NCBI GenBank assembly: GCA_026129135.1
Contig: JAHCIQ010000007.1
Location: forward strand, 124,001-188,000
Length of the DNA stretch: 64,000 nucleotides
Source: Cyanobacteria bacterium TGS_CYA1
Lineage (GTDB): Bacteria; Cyanobacteriota; Vampirovibrionia; Obscuribacterales; Obscuribacteraceae
Direction: 5' to 3'
The position numbers and the translations under genes were made by a program. A model generated the notes under the pieces. That model saw only the letters and a list, made by a program, of their open reading frames with translations, was not told where the DNA came from and did no database searches. This document shows, piece after piece, positions 51,891 through 60,874 of this stretch (the stretch's first letter is position 1; each line of letters begins with the position of its first letter).

Positions 51891-53483
51891 ATGTATTCTG
51901 ACACGGTTTCAATAATGCCAGACTTAGCATCAACAACCAAACGGCAACCCACCTCGTTTTTGACCCGCCTGACGGACAATTTCAAGTGGCAGTCATATCT
52001 TCCAAAACCCACAGACCTCTCTGGTCTGAGGAAAAGTTTAAGTGAAGACTTGAAGAGCGTTCCGGTGCTTTGCGACACTGGCGAAGTGGTCAATGTTTTT
52101 GAAAAAATTGACGGCGATAAGAGTCTTTCACGCGAAGACAAAGAACTCATCTGGAATTGCCTGGCAATCGCGCGCGATATGTACTGGCGTCTAGAACAAG
52201 CAGACGAGCTCAACACAGGCTACCAGTGGAATATGAACTGGAAGCACACTAGAGCAGAACTGGATCAAGTATATGACGCGGCTAATATCCTCAAGCTAAA
52301 TGCACTCGAAAAACGAGATGCGCTCTTAGCCTCTATTTTTTCCGACGCGATTAAATCGCGGGGCAATTTCATCATTCACAATGTGCATGGTGCAGAAGCT
52401 GCAGCTCTGGCAATGTCTTACTTCTTAGACCCGAGCAAGAGCGAGACAAAGAAAAGCATGGAGCGCGTAGCTCGCGCGTGCAAAGAACACCAGATTGCAC
52501 CACCCAAATTTATGGCCACAATAGTTTCAATCATGTTGCACAACAAATTGAAATTAGGCAAATTCGACCCGGTCATTCCTGCTGCGGCTTCAAGCAAAAC
52601 TCAAGCGCGAACACGTGGACTGGTCCAGAGTATCTACAACAAAATTTCAAGCCCTTTTGACGAAAGCCATCTAATAGAAGACCTGAGCCTGGTCGACTTT
52701 ACTCCTCAGGAGCGTGAGTTACTGAGCGAACTCGGCATCAACGAGTGGTATGTTCCACACCCTCGCAACCCCAAATCGAAAATTGCAAGCGCTGTCATTG
52801 CAGGCGATCACAGTATCAATTACAACAATCCAGAAGGTTTTGCCAAAATTGCCTTGCTTCGAGGTCCAGACACAGAATCGATTTTCGAAGATCCAACCAT
52901 TCACCACTCATTAGATTCTGCCGTTGCGAGCTTCAACGACTCTTTCTCAGTCATTAGGCCAGAAGTTAGAGGCATGTCGGTCAGAGGGCTTAGGCGCACA
53001 ACCAAAGCGGTTCAGCGCGTCACTATGGTGATGACTGAATTATTCAATTCAATGGCGTCGGGTCCCCGAAAAAGCTTTGGCACCGTATGTGGTTATGAAG
53101 AAATCGAAAGCGCAATCAGCCGCGCGCACAAACGCCACCCCGAGCTTTATTCGATAGAGAATTGCGCTGTTTCTGCAACTGGCAGCAAACATGTCGAAGA
53201 AGCGCTGGAGCGAGTAGGCAAAATCATGGCCGACTGGTATCGCAAATATAGCGAGATTCCTTTTAGTCCCAAAGATAATTTCAACGACCGCCCCGGATGC
53301 GGTCCTCTGCCCTTTTGGAATTCTCCACTCACTTATCCTGATCGCGACGGCGAAGGTAAACTCGTTTTCGAATCGTTAAACGAACTACAGCGCCAGCAGT
53401 TTCTCTTTGCCGACAGAATACGCGAAATCACAGTCGAACTGCTTCGAGCAGAACAGTGGATATTCACAATCGAACAAGATTGA
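51891..53483 (+). CDS. Large protein of unknown function
   Basis: 530 residues, soluble, mostly helical. His-rich blocks could bind metal: NFIIHNVHGAEAAALAMSYF, MATIVSIMLHNKLKLGKFDP, SAVIAGDHSINYNNPEGFAK, FEDPTIHHSLDSAV. Their spacing is loosely like HD-type phosphohydrolases, but there is no clear HD dyad, so no function is assigned. ATG 51891; another ATG lies at 51915. Codon use is like its neighbours, and it is clearly a real gene. The next gene converges 14 bases downstream. Confidence 0.65.
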   Translation: MYSDTVSIMPDLASTTKRQPTSFLTRLTDNFKWQSYLPKPTDLSGLRKSLSEDLKSVPVLCDTGEVVNVFEKIDGDKSLSREDKELIWNCLAIARDMYWRLEQADELNTGYQWNMNWKHTRAELDQVYDAANILKLNALEKRDALLASIFSDAIKSRGNFIIHNVHGAEAAALAMSYFLDPSKSETKKSMERVARACKEHQIAPPKFMATIVSIMLHNKLKLGKFDPVIPAAASSKTQARTRGLVQSIYNKISSPFDESHLIEDLSLVDFTPQERELLSELGINEWYVPHPRNPKSKIASAVIAGDHSINYNNPEGFAKIALLRGPDTESIFEDPTIHHSLDSAVASFNDSFSVIRPEVRGMSVRGLRRTTKAVQRVTMVMTELFNSMASGPRKSFGTVCGYEEIESAISRAHKRHPELYSIENCAVSATGSKHVEEALERVGKIMADWYRKYSEIPFSPKDNFNDRPGCGPLPFWNSPLTYPDRDGEGKLVFESLNELQRQQFLFADRIREITVELLRAEQWIFTIEQD

Positions 53484-53497
53484 TTTCGAGTCCGAGC

Positions 53498-53749
53498 CTA
53501 TTTATATTTTGCAAGCTCTTTGATGCCCTGGTCTATGGACATCTGGTTAAGACGCAGCTTTTCTTGTATTGCAAGACCCGCCTTTAACTGCTCTTCGGTG
53601 ACAAAGCCCGACATAACAAGCACACGCCCTATGAGCTGTCCGCTTTCAGTTGCAATTTCAAGAGCCTCGGCAAGGTCGGCCCCGGACAAAAGTCCGGCAC
53701 CAAGCAGAAGCTGACCAATTTTTATAGTACCTACTTGAGTTTCGCCCAT
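53498..53749 (-). CDS. Stand-alone helical module, MshEN-like
   Basis: 83 residues, all of it one module: IKIGQLLLGAGLLSGADLAE, VLVMSGFVTEEQLKAGLAIQ. It aligns with the modules at 19335-22271 (VGELLESAGLLEPTELEIA) and 43429-44250 (LILQAGYVTDAEIQSLQLAE). The pattern G-(x)-LL-x-(A/S)-G-(L/Y/F)-(L/V/I)-(x)2-(D/E) resembles the N-terminal domain of GspE/MshE ATPases, which in some proteins binds c-di-GMP; binding here is untested. ATG start. Confidence 0.7.
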   Translation of the reverse strand: MGETQVGTIKIGQLLLGAGLLSGADLAEALEIATESGQLIGRVLVMSGFVTEEQLKAGLAIQEKLRLNQMSIDQGIKELAKYK

Positions 53750-53843
53750 TTTTCTCTACGCCCAGCCTAGAAGAGGTATGACTAAATGTTCTATGCCTCA
53801 CTTAATACATAGTTCTAACGAGTATTTCCAAAGGTCTTTTATA

Positions 53844-55205
53844 ATGTTTATTCGAAAACTCCTGGGAATTAACATGCAAAAGAAAATCTTGGTTACTGCC
53901 GCTGCCGTGTGCGCATTATTTCTTCAGACCTCAGCCGTAGAGGCTCAGACATCTAAAACTATTTCCAACCGACCTATCAAGGACAAATGGGCATTAATTG
54001 TCGGCATAAGCAAATTCGCCGACTCAGACGTTCCCAAATTAAAATATTCTGTCAAAGATGCAATAGACTTCTACAATTATCTGGTTAAAGATGCCGGATT
54101 TGCGCCCGATCATGTGCGCATCTTGCTTGACGAAAAGGCCAGTCAACGCCGAGTAATGTCAGAGCTTGGACAAAAATTTCTAGCTCAAGTTGTTAAGCCG
54201 GATGATTTAGTCGTACTCTTCTTTTCGACTCATGGCAGCCCCGCACAAATGGATTTGCGCGGAGACAATTATCTTGTTGCTTACGACTCAGACCCCGAAG
54301 ACCTCTTTGCCACAGGCATCGAAATGAAGCGCGTACTGGACGCCGCTAATTCTCGCGTACTCACAGACAGAGTGGTCATCGTGCTTGATGCCTGTCATAG
54401 TGGCTCACTAAAACCAGGCTCCAAAGGACTTAGCCGCGAAGTAGGCAACTTCGACTCCGGCAAACTCGCCCAGGGTGCAGGCCAATTAGTAATCTGCTCA
54501 AGCCAACCAGACGAACAGTCATGGGAATCGCGCCGATATAAAAACGGAGTATTCACAAGACATTTGATAGATGCAATGAAGAGCAATAAGACACAAAGAG
54601 AGCTGAATGAAGCCTTTGAAGACATGAAAACCAAAGTTCAGTCGGAAGTACAAGAAGATCGACAAGCCAAACAAATACCAGTCCTGAACAGCAATTGGGA
54701 TGGAAGCGCCTTAGTGCTTGGCGCATTGCCTGCAAATCCGCAACATCTATTGCCATATATAAAAGAATCTCTCGAACCAGACAGTGTCAATGATTTTGCT
54801 GCCAAGCTCGCGATTAGAGATTTGGATCAGGACGATCAGTCCGCTAAAGAAGGTGATGGCAAGCTTATTTTGACCGCTAACTATTTTAAAGAAGGTGACG
54901 ATGCCAAAGAATTATTGCAATCTTACAACCGGACGATAAGAGAAAATCCCAGAGACGCAATGATGTTCTACAAGCGTGCGTGTGCTTATATCCAGCTGAA
55001 ACAGTGGATCTATGCTCACAACGATTTAGCACATGCTCAAAGAGTAGACCCGAATTGTGCTCACATTTATTTAGCACTCGCCTATGTTTTTCATAAAATG
55101 AAAGATCCAGTTTCAGCAGCGAGAAGCATTGAGCAAGCTAGATTCTTGAATCCCACGCTACCAGCAGGAAAACAACTTCCCTCAAGTATCGAATTTGGGG
55201 ATTAA
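53844..55205 (+). CDS. Exported caspase-like peptidase (C14) with C-terminal TPRs
   Basis: 453 residues from ATG 53844, preceded by AAAGG; ATG 53874 would also give a good signal peptide (MQKKILVTAAAVCALFLQTS). The caspase-fold domain has the dyad His130 in VLFFSTHGSP and Cys184 in VIVLDACHSGS, with KWALIVGISKFADSDVPKLK at the start. A linker leads to two TPRs (RENPRDAMMFYKRACAYIQL, DLAHAQRVDPNCAHIYLALA). Cuts after Lys/Arg are usual for bacterial orthocaspases. Export is unusual; the target is unknown. Confidence 0.85.
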   Translation: MFIRKLLGINMQKKILVTAAAVCALFLQTSAVEAQTSKTISNRPIKDKWALIVGISKFADSDVPKLKYSVKDAIDFYNYLVKDAGFAPDHVRILLDEKASQRRVMSELGQKFLAQVVKPDDLVVLFFSTHGSPAQMDLRGDNYLVAYDSDPEDLFATGIEMKRVLDAANSRVLTDRVVIVLDACHSGSLKPGSKGLSREVGNFDSGKLAQGAGQLVICSSQPDEQSWESRRYKNGVFTRHLIDAMKSNKTQRELNEAFEDMKTKVQSEVQEDRQAKQIPVLNSNWDGSALVLGALPANPQHLLPYIKESLEPDSVNDFAAKLAIRDLDQDDQSAKEGDGKLILTANYFKEGDDAKELLQSYNRTIRENPRDAMMFYKRACAYIQLKQWIYAHNDLAHAQRVDPNCAHIYLALAYVFHKMKDPVSAARSIEQARFLNPTLPAGKQLPSSIEFGD

Positions 55206-55245
55206 TACATTGATGGCTTCACTTTGTTTTCATTGAATCCCTCAG

Positions 55246-57888
55246 ATGAAAAGAACCTTTCTAATTTACTCACTCGTTTTCTCGGCTGCTCTTTTAGTGC
55301 GACTTTGGTTTGTGTTCGCTGACGGACATCTTGCTATCGCTGCTATTGGCGATTCGTCCGAATATCTCAAAGATGCCCATGAATTTTTCGAAGTGCTTTG
55401 CGGGCGCGCAAGTGCCTCGTCTCTTTCACTGATGATGAAACAGGCAGGATGCGTATTTCCAGCCTTTTTGATTTTCGGATATTTGCTTTCTGGACACGCT
55501 CCCGACGGTTATTCTGTAATCGGACCTCTAATAGCTCAAAGCATCATTCTAGCCTTAGCCTGCGTTCTCATAGGAGTTAGCGCCAGAAAATGTTTTGACG
55601 AACACACAGGTTATCTGGCTGCTATTTTAGCCCTCATTTATCCTGGCTTTATCGTCTCTTCAGTAAGAGTGCTTGCCGAAAATTTAGCAGTCTTTTTAAT
55701 TAGCGCAATCTGCTATTTGACTGTTTCATTGATTCAAGAAACGAGCGACAAGAAAAAGCTTTTGTGGTCGCTGTTTTTAGGAGCAGCCGTTGCCCTCCTG
55801 CAACAAACACGCTCGGCATTGGTATTAATTATGGTGCCAGTAATTCTTGCCATACTTATTCAAGTGCGTAAAAAATCATTTAGCAAAACATCTATCAGTG
55901 CGCTTTTTGGCTTTATGCTCGTGCTGGCGCCGATCTTTTGTTTGCAAAAAATGACCATGGACAATATCAGTTTCATGCCCGATCGCAAACAAAACTACAA
56001 CCTATGTGTTGGCTTGGACCCGGTGGGCAGGGGATGGATCACGTATCCATTTATGAATTTTGCTGGACTGGAAAATAAATCGGCGCCTCAAATCATCAAA
56101 GACCAGATGCGCAGAAATCCTTCTGAGTTCTGGACTTTGCTTTTAGACAAGCCAGCTCGCTTATTCAAATTTCACTGGAACGATTTCAGGACACCAATCG
56201 GATTTGTGGCGATGTCCGACCAAATTTTCATCCATCAGTTCATCCTTGCCATGAGCTTTGTGGGACTGGGATTTGGCTTATTTGCCGAAGGAGATTTTAA
56301 AGACGACCGAAATAAATTCTTGTCCAGGTGTTTTCTTACTGGAATCGTGGCTATACATGCAGTTTATCTGCTATTTTCTACTCTTCCACGCTACGGTATT
56401 ACAGCAATGCCAGTAGTTCTCATTTTTGCAGCATTTGGTTTGTGGTCAATAATTGACCTGATCAAAAACAAAGCCACACGAAGAGACGGATTGCTTATCG
56501 CAGGCACTGGATTGTCTCTATTAATCTTGCTTCGTTTGAACATAATTGCAGTATTGCGTGCGATACCAGGTGTAACACACTTCAATACGGCTTTTTACAC
56601 CGAACTGGCTCTTAAAGCCTTTGCCTACATTTTGTTCACCGCTCTTTTGTTTTCCATCGCCCGCACCCGTCATAACTTTTCAAAACGATCCGGATGGGTA
56701 ATTACAATCATTGCAATACTGGCAATGCCTTTTACGGTCACACAACTCAGTGTGCACGGCAGAGCGCACGAATGGAAGACCGAAATCGTCTCTGGTGGGC
56801 AACCAATCGAACAAGTTATTTTTGTTAGCAAAGACAAAATAAACGATCTTCTTTTGCGTGATTGCTATGTCCTAATAGACTGCCAGAACTGGCATGCTCT
56901 TGGACAGAACACAAATGTACTGGTGAACGGACAAAATCTCATCGGTCCCATTTTTCCAATCATGCCACTGGTTCAAAACGCCGGCTCAAAACAGGAAATG
57001 GAGTCATTATTCTCGTCGCTTTTAGTTGGAGCAGGAGGGACTTTGCACGATCTTAGACAATGGTATGCAATCGCCTTGCCACCAGCCATTCTGGCCAATA
57101 TCGCAAACCAAGAAAAACCCTCATTGAAAATCGAAATTGTTTGTGCCCAAAACAGATCTCGCAAAAGCCAGTTCTTCGGCTCTTATGTCCCTAAACGCAA
57201 TCAAGTGATTGTGCCTGGCTTCCATTATTATTCATGGGACAAGACTTTTTGTGGCGTCGAACGAACTGATGAATTTTCAGATCCACGATTCGACGAAAAA
57301 TTTCTGCTTCAAGAATTGAGTGAAGGAAAAAAGGATTTGTCGGCTCATGCTGGCTTTCAGTCTGGTTCTTACAACATCAGACTTTTAGCCGCTCCAAGAA
57401 TCGAACCTCCAGTTGAATTATTCAAATCTGTACAAACGAGCCTCAAACAATCAGCGCCAAAAATAAATCAAAAAATCGATTTGATTCGAACCGCCCAATA
57501 TGATCGAAACACCCTGTGGGTCATAACTTTCAATGGCAATCTAATGAGCGCAGAAAAAAATTCATTTACTGTTCCAGTCAATTGCACAGCATCAGTCGAT
57601 TCAATAAATAAAAGAGCAAAGCAATATTTTCTGCCCTCTAGCATAGAAGTAGACCCAGGCAAAAACCCGCTCCAATTCTCATTTCTCGCCAGCCCCTCTA
57701 CACTTGGCGAACCGGTCAAATCTATCAGTTTTGAAATGAATGAAGGCGGTCGAGCTAAAAGCAGACAATATTTCGGCGTAAAAAATTATCGCGAATCATA
57801 TCTGTCTTCGCTTTCATGGAAAGACTGCAGATTGACTGTAAGCGCGATAAGTTCAAACCCTATTGCAGATGGTTTTGAAGTCTTTTAA
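55246..57888 (+). CDS. Large GT39-like membrane protein with C-terminal soluble domain
   Basis: 880 residues. The N-terminal half has 10 or more membrane segments and an ArnT/PMT-type layout: first outer loop with IGDSSEYLKDAHEFFEVL (Asp motif), then ALIYPGFIVSSVRVLAENLA. A second membrane set near 400-500 leads into a 370-residue soluble, beta-rich C-terminus with no domain I recognise. The acceptor is unknown. It has little resemblance to the enzyme at 47319 beyond topology. It starts 40 bases after the caspase gene. Confidence 0.7.
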   Translation: MKRTFLIYSLVFSAALLVRLWFVFADGHLAIAAIGDSSEYLKDAHEFFEVLCGRASASSLSLMMKQAGCVFPAFLIFGYLLSGHAPDGYSVIGPLIAQSIILALACVLIGVSARKCFDEHTGYLAAILALIYPGFIVSSVRVLAENLAVFLISAICYLTVSLIQETSDKKKLLWSLFLGAAVALLQQTRSALVLIMVPVILAILIQVRKKSFSKTSISALFGFMLVLAPIFCLQKMTMDNISFMPDRKQNYNLCVGLDPVGRGWITYPFMNFAGLENKSAPQIIKDQMRRNPSEFWTLLLDKPARLFKFHWNDFRTPIGFVAMSDQIFIHQFILAMSFVGLGFGLFAEGDFKDDRNKFLSRCFLTGIVAIHAVYLLFSTLPRYGITAMPVVLIFAAFGLWSIIDLIKNKATRRDGLLIAGTGLSLLILLRLNIIAVLRAIPGVTHFNTAFYTELALKAFAYILFTALLFSIARTRHNFSKRSGWVITIIAILAMPFTVTQLSVHGRAHEWKTEIVSGGQPIEQVIFVSKDKINDLLLRDCYVLIDCQNWHALGQNTNVLVNGQNLIGPIFPIMPLVQNAGSKQEMESLFSSLLVGAGGTLHDLRQWYAIALPPAILANIANQEKPSLKIEIVCAQNRSRKSQFFGSYVPKRNQVIVPGFHYYSWDKTFCGVERTDEFSDPRFDEKFLLQELSEGKKDLSAHAGFQSGSYNIRLLAAPRIEPPVELFKSVQTSLKQSAPKINQKIDLIRTAQYDRNTLWVITFNGNLMSAEKNSFTVPVNCTASVDSINKRAKQYFLPSSIEVDPGKNPLQFSFLASPSTLGEPVKSISFEMNEGGRAKSRQYFGVKNYRESYLSSLSWKDCRLTVSAISSNPIADGFEVF

Positions 57889-58188
57889 TCAGGCTTTAGT
57901 CGCCAGAACCTGTCTCAAAAAGTTTTGCGCCTGTATGAAAGCCTGACGCTGCCTTTGTAATTCAGCTTCCATCCGCGCTTTCATCGTGGGGTCGGAGGCG
58001 TTGTAAGCTTCTAGTGCTGGGGCTCTGCCAGTAGTGAGGGCTTCGCGAGTTTGCTCGTTTTCACGGACAAAATGGCGAATCGAACTCAATTGCTCCGGTG
58101 AAAGACCCTCTGTGTTCATTGCCTGCATTTCGTTCCAAAGGTTGTTTACCTCAACTAAGAAGGCGTCGTGGTCTTGTTCGTATCCCAT
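57889..58188 (-). CDS. Small helical protein of unknown function
   Basis: 99 residues from ATG 58188, chosen because GGAGGA lies nine bases upstream; longer frames to 58233 or 58272 have no such site. The sequence is hydrophilic and helical (MGYEQDHDAFLVEVNNLWNE, AELQRQRQAFIQAQNFLRQV). Its stop abuts the stop of the convergent GT39-like gene with no gap. No family recognised. Confidence 0.6.
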   Translation of the reverse strand: MGYEQDHDAFLVEVNNLWNEMQAMNTEGLSPEQLSSIRHFVRENEQTREALTTGRAPALEAYNASDPTMKARMEAELQRQRQAFIQAQNFLRQVLATKA

Positions 58189-58292
58189 CAGATTTGGTCC
58201 TCCACATGCAAAATGTGTTTGAAGGATTAACATGGTATCATACCTGCCGATTCGCAAGTTTAATTCGCGCAAGACCCGTAAGATGAGGCTTT

Positions 58293-59267
58293 ATGAAGAT
58301 CAAGAAAATCCTCTTGGCGACTCTATTATCCTTTGCCTGTGGCACATCTATCACCATAGCAGCCGAAAACGCTGGCGTTCTTTTGCAGCAAGGCTTAAAG
58401 GCTTACAAAGAAAAGAAATTCAAAGAAGCCAATCAACTATTCGCAAAGGCTGCCATTCTAAACCCTCGCGATGCGAGCCTTCAATACTACGCTTCTTTGT
58501 CCGCCTTCCAGGCCGGCGACTCAAAGACCGGCAGAGCCGCCCTATCGAGGCTGTTTCTCAGCCAGACCAGCCATTCACCTTACATGAATCCTGCCCTTGA
58601 GTTAAAGCAGCGCTATGGCGTAAGCGCCCACTCCTACTACGCTTTAAAAAATGGTATGCACACAATCTGGTCTCGTCGTCAGATGCCGCTCAAAATTTAT
58701 ATAAGCAACGGTCTTGCGCTTCCCGATGCTTACCGTGGCAAAAATCTCAATGTTCAACAATTGAGCGAGCTTCAAGACTGGCTTAGAAAGCCCGGCGCGG
58801 TTCAATCGCTAAAACAATGCCCGGGTTATCAAAGTGGTTTTGCCAGTCAGGTAAAAAGCGGACTTGGCGAATGGAGCTGGGCTATGCAAGAGCGTATCCT
58901 TACTTTTCAATATGTGAATAACCCAATAGATGCAAACATTCTGGTCTTCTGGTCTCCCAGTTTCCCTCAACCAAGTCAAGCTGGACAAACTTTATACATG
59001 GTGCGAAACACCGAATCGCGTCCAGTTATAATCGAGCTTCGCACCGATTTCTCGCCCTATTCAAGCGCCGTTGCTGGTCAATCGATACGTAATGCAGCAG
59101 CTCACGAATTTGGACACGCCATCGGAATTCAGTGTCACAGCCCATCGGGAAAAGACCTGATGGCTAACTGGCAATATTGGTCTGAAGGTGCGTCTTATCA
59201 CATAACCGAAAATGACAAGGAAACGCTGCGGGCTTTGTACAGTGTCACCCCAACTCAAACTTTTTAG
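58293..59267 (+). CDS. Exported TPR-zinc metallopeptidase (matrixin-like)
   Basis: 324 residues. Signal peptide (MKIKKILLATLLSFACGTSI, cut after IAA). TPR-like helices at about 28-90. The C-terminal peptidase domain carries HEFGHAIGIQCHS at 271-283, the HExxHxxGxxxHS form seen in bacterial matrixin-like enzymes, and DLMAN as a possible Met-turn. Zn ligands would be His271, His275 and His282, with Glu272 as base. Overlaps the start of the next gene. Confidence 0.82.
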   Translation: MKIKKILLATLLSFACGTSITIAAENAGVLLQQGLKAYKEKKFKEANQLFAKAAILNPRDASLQYYASLSAFQAGDSKTGRAALSRLFLSQTSHSPYMNPALELKQRYGVSAHSYYALKNGMHTIWSRRQMPLKIYISNGLALPDAYRGKNLNVQQLSELQDWLRKPGAVQSLKQCPGYQSGFASQVKSGLGEWSWAMQERILTFQYVNNPIDANILVFWSPSFPQPSQAGQTLYMVRNTESRPVIIELRTDFSPYSSAVAGQSIRNAAAHEFGHAIGIQCHSPSGKDLMANWQYWSEGASYHITENDKETLRALYSVTPTQTF

Positions 59268-60252
59268 CCTGCTATTCATCAGTGCCTTTTCATGCGTCTT
59301 TGCCGCTTGTAGTGCCGAAGTAAAGTCGGATCGCTTCATCATAGCGAGCGCAAATCTAGATGGCAGCGACTACAAAATAATTCTAAAAGATGCCACTCAT
59401 AACATGACTCACCCGCGCGTCTCCCCTGATGGCAAGCGATTAGCATTCACCAAATACTTCCATAAAAATTTTCAGGGACTATGTCTTGAAGACGACGGTT
59501 ATTTCGACACCGAAATAGTTATATGCGATATCGACGGAGCCAACGCAAAAACAATCGTTCCACATAAGCCCGGCGTTATGAATGCCAATTGCTCATGGTT
59601 GGGCAATGACCGCGTTTACTTCATTCATTTCCAACCGCCCCAACCAACACAAATCGTCACTTTAGATGTGGGCAAAAAAGAAACGAAAGTATTGCCGACA
59701 AAGAAAAACCTGATGCCCTCAGATCCACATATAGTTGGAACTACCTTTGTTTACGCAACAATTGATCCAACAAATAAGAATCCGAATAGCATTTGGACAA
59801 GCATGACAGATGGTTCTAACGTCAAACAATTAACCCATCCCCAATTCATTCAAAAGGTCGATGGCAAATTCAATCTGGGCGATTACGACCCCAGATTATC
59901 TCCAAACGCCAAACAAGTCGCATTTATGAGATATTTTGGCAAAGACGACTGGCGCATGTTTGTGATTGATCGTTTCGATTTAGACTCAAAAGAAAAAGAA
60001 GTTCAAACGCACCTACCTGGAGCCTGGGCTGTGCCCGATTGGACTCCAGACGGTAAACAGCTGGTCGCATTTCGCATAGACAAAAATGATTTGAAAGCGA
60101 GTGGAATATGGATAATGAATCCAGACGGCAGCGCCGCATCCAAAATACAATTGCCCCCACAATACTTCATCCACAATCCTAATACCTACTTTGACTCAGT
60201 AAAGAATCAGGCACGAGTGATTTATGGCGGAAAATTCAATCCCGGTTTATAG
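59242..60252 (+). CDS. TolB-like beta-propeller lipoprotein
   Basis: 336 residues from GTG 59242; ATG 59212 is a longer option. Either way the start lies inside the metallopeptidase gene. The lipoprotein signal ends in a lipobox (FLSLL-type core, then SCVFAAC). WD40/TolB-like blades follow: MTHPRVSPDGKRLAFTKYFH, LSPNAKQVAFMRYFGKDDWR, VPDWTPDGKQLVAFRIDKND. These propellers bind proteins or peptidoglycan-associated partners in the periplasm. Probably works with the co-translated peptidase. Confidence 0.77.
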   Translation: MSPQLKLFSLLFISAFSCVFAACSAEVKSDRFIIASANLDGSDYKIILKDATHNMTHPRVSPDGKRLAFTKYFHKNFQGLCLEDDGYFDTEIVICDIDGANAKTIVPHKPGVMNANCSWLGNDRVYFIHFQPPQPTQIVTLDVGKKETKVLPTKKNLMPSDPHIVGTTFVYATIDPTNKNPNSIWTSMTDGSNVKQLTHPQFIQKVDGKFNLGDYDPRLSPNAKQVAFMRYFGKDDWRMFVIDRFDLDSKEKEVQTHLPGAWAVPDWTPDGKQLVAFRIDKNDLKASGIWIMNPDGSAASKIQLPPQYFIHNPNTYFDSVKNQARVIYGGKFNPGL

Positions 60253-60283
60253 TTAATCGAACTTTTTTAGAAGGAGTCTGAAA

Positions 60284-60841
60284 ATGAAAATTCGCGCGTT
60301 GAGCCCTTTTTTGCTTTCGCTTGCGCTTTGCATCGCCTCGGGAAGCAGCACTAGTGCTCAACCTGCTCAAGGAAGTGAAGGAGCAAAATCTTTTGTCCAG
60401 ACATTTTACGACTGGTACGCTGGCACTCAACAAGACATCAAAAAGCCGATGGATTTAGAAGTTGTAATGAAAAAGAAGGCTTCTGATTTTAGTCCCGAAC
60501 TGAATAAAAGACTCAATGAAGATATAGCGGCCCAGAAAAAAGCAGATGGCGAAATCGTTGGTCTCGATTTCGATCCATTCTTGAGCACCAACGCCGAGCC
60601 GTACAAAAAATATTCAGCCACAAAAGTCACGCAAAAAGGTGATGCCTACTTGGTAGAAATGCATGGTGTCGTCAAAGGTAAGACTTTGAGCAAACCAGCT
60701 GTCACACCCGAAGTAAAATACGCAAAAGGCAAATGGCAATTCGCCAATTTCCATTACGGCAAATCTGAATTTCCCGAAAACGAAAATCTAATGAGCGTTT
60801 TGAAAGTGCTTAAAAAAGGTCGCGAAGAAGGCTACGACTAA
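60284..60841 (+). CDS. Exported DUF3828-like protein
   Basis: 185 residues. Signal peptide (MKIRALSPFLLSLALCIASG, cut after TSAQ or nearby). SFVQTFYDWYAGTQQDIKKP at the start of the mature part, VGLDFDPFLSTNAEPYKKY, and a C-terminal KWQFANFHYG follow the DUF3828 pattern. Function of the family unknown. ATG with AAGGAG eight bases upstream; 31 bases after the propeller gene, so probably the same transcript. Confidence 0.68.
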   Translation: MKIRALSPFLLSLALCIASGSSTSAQPAQGSEGAKSFVQTFYDWYAGTQQDIKKPMDLEVVMKKKASDFSPELNKRLNEDIAAQKKADGEIVGLDFDPFLSTNAEPYKKYSATKVTQKGDAYLVEMHGVVKGKTLSKPAVTPEVKYAKGKWQFANFHYGKSEFPENENLMSVLKVLKKGREEGYD

Positions 60842-60874
60842 ATCGAGCCTCCTTCACCACTCTTGGCTATATTG

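Noticed and set aside
51891..53483. HD-domain phosphohydrolase
   Set aside because: No clear HD dyad and irregular spacing of His residues; left as unknown.
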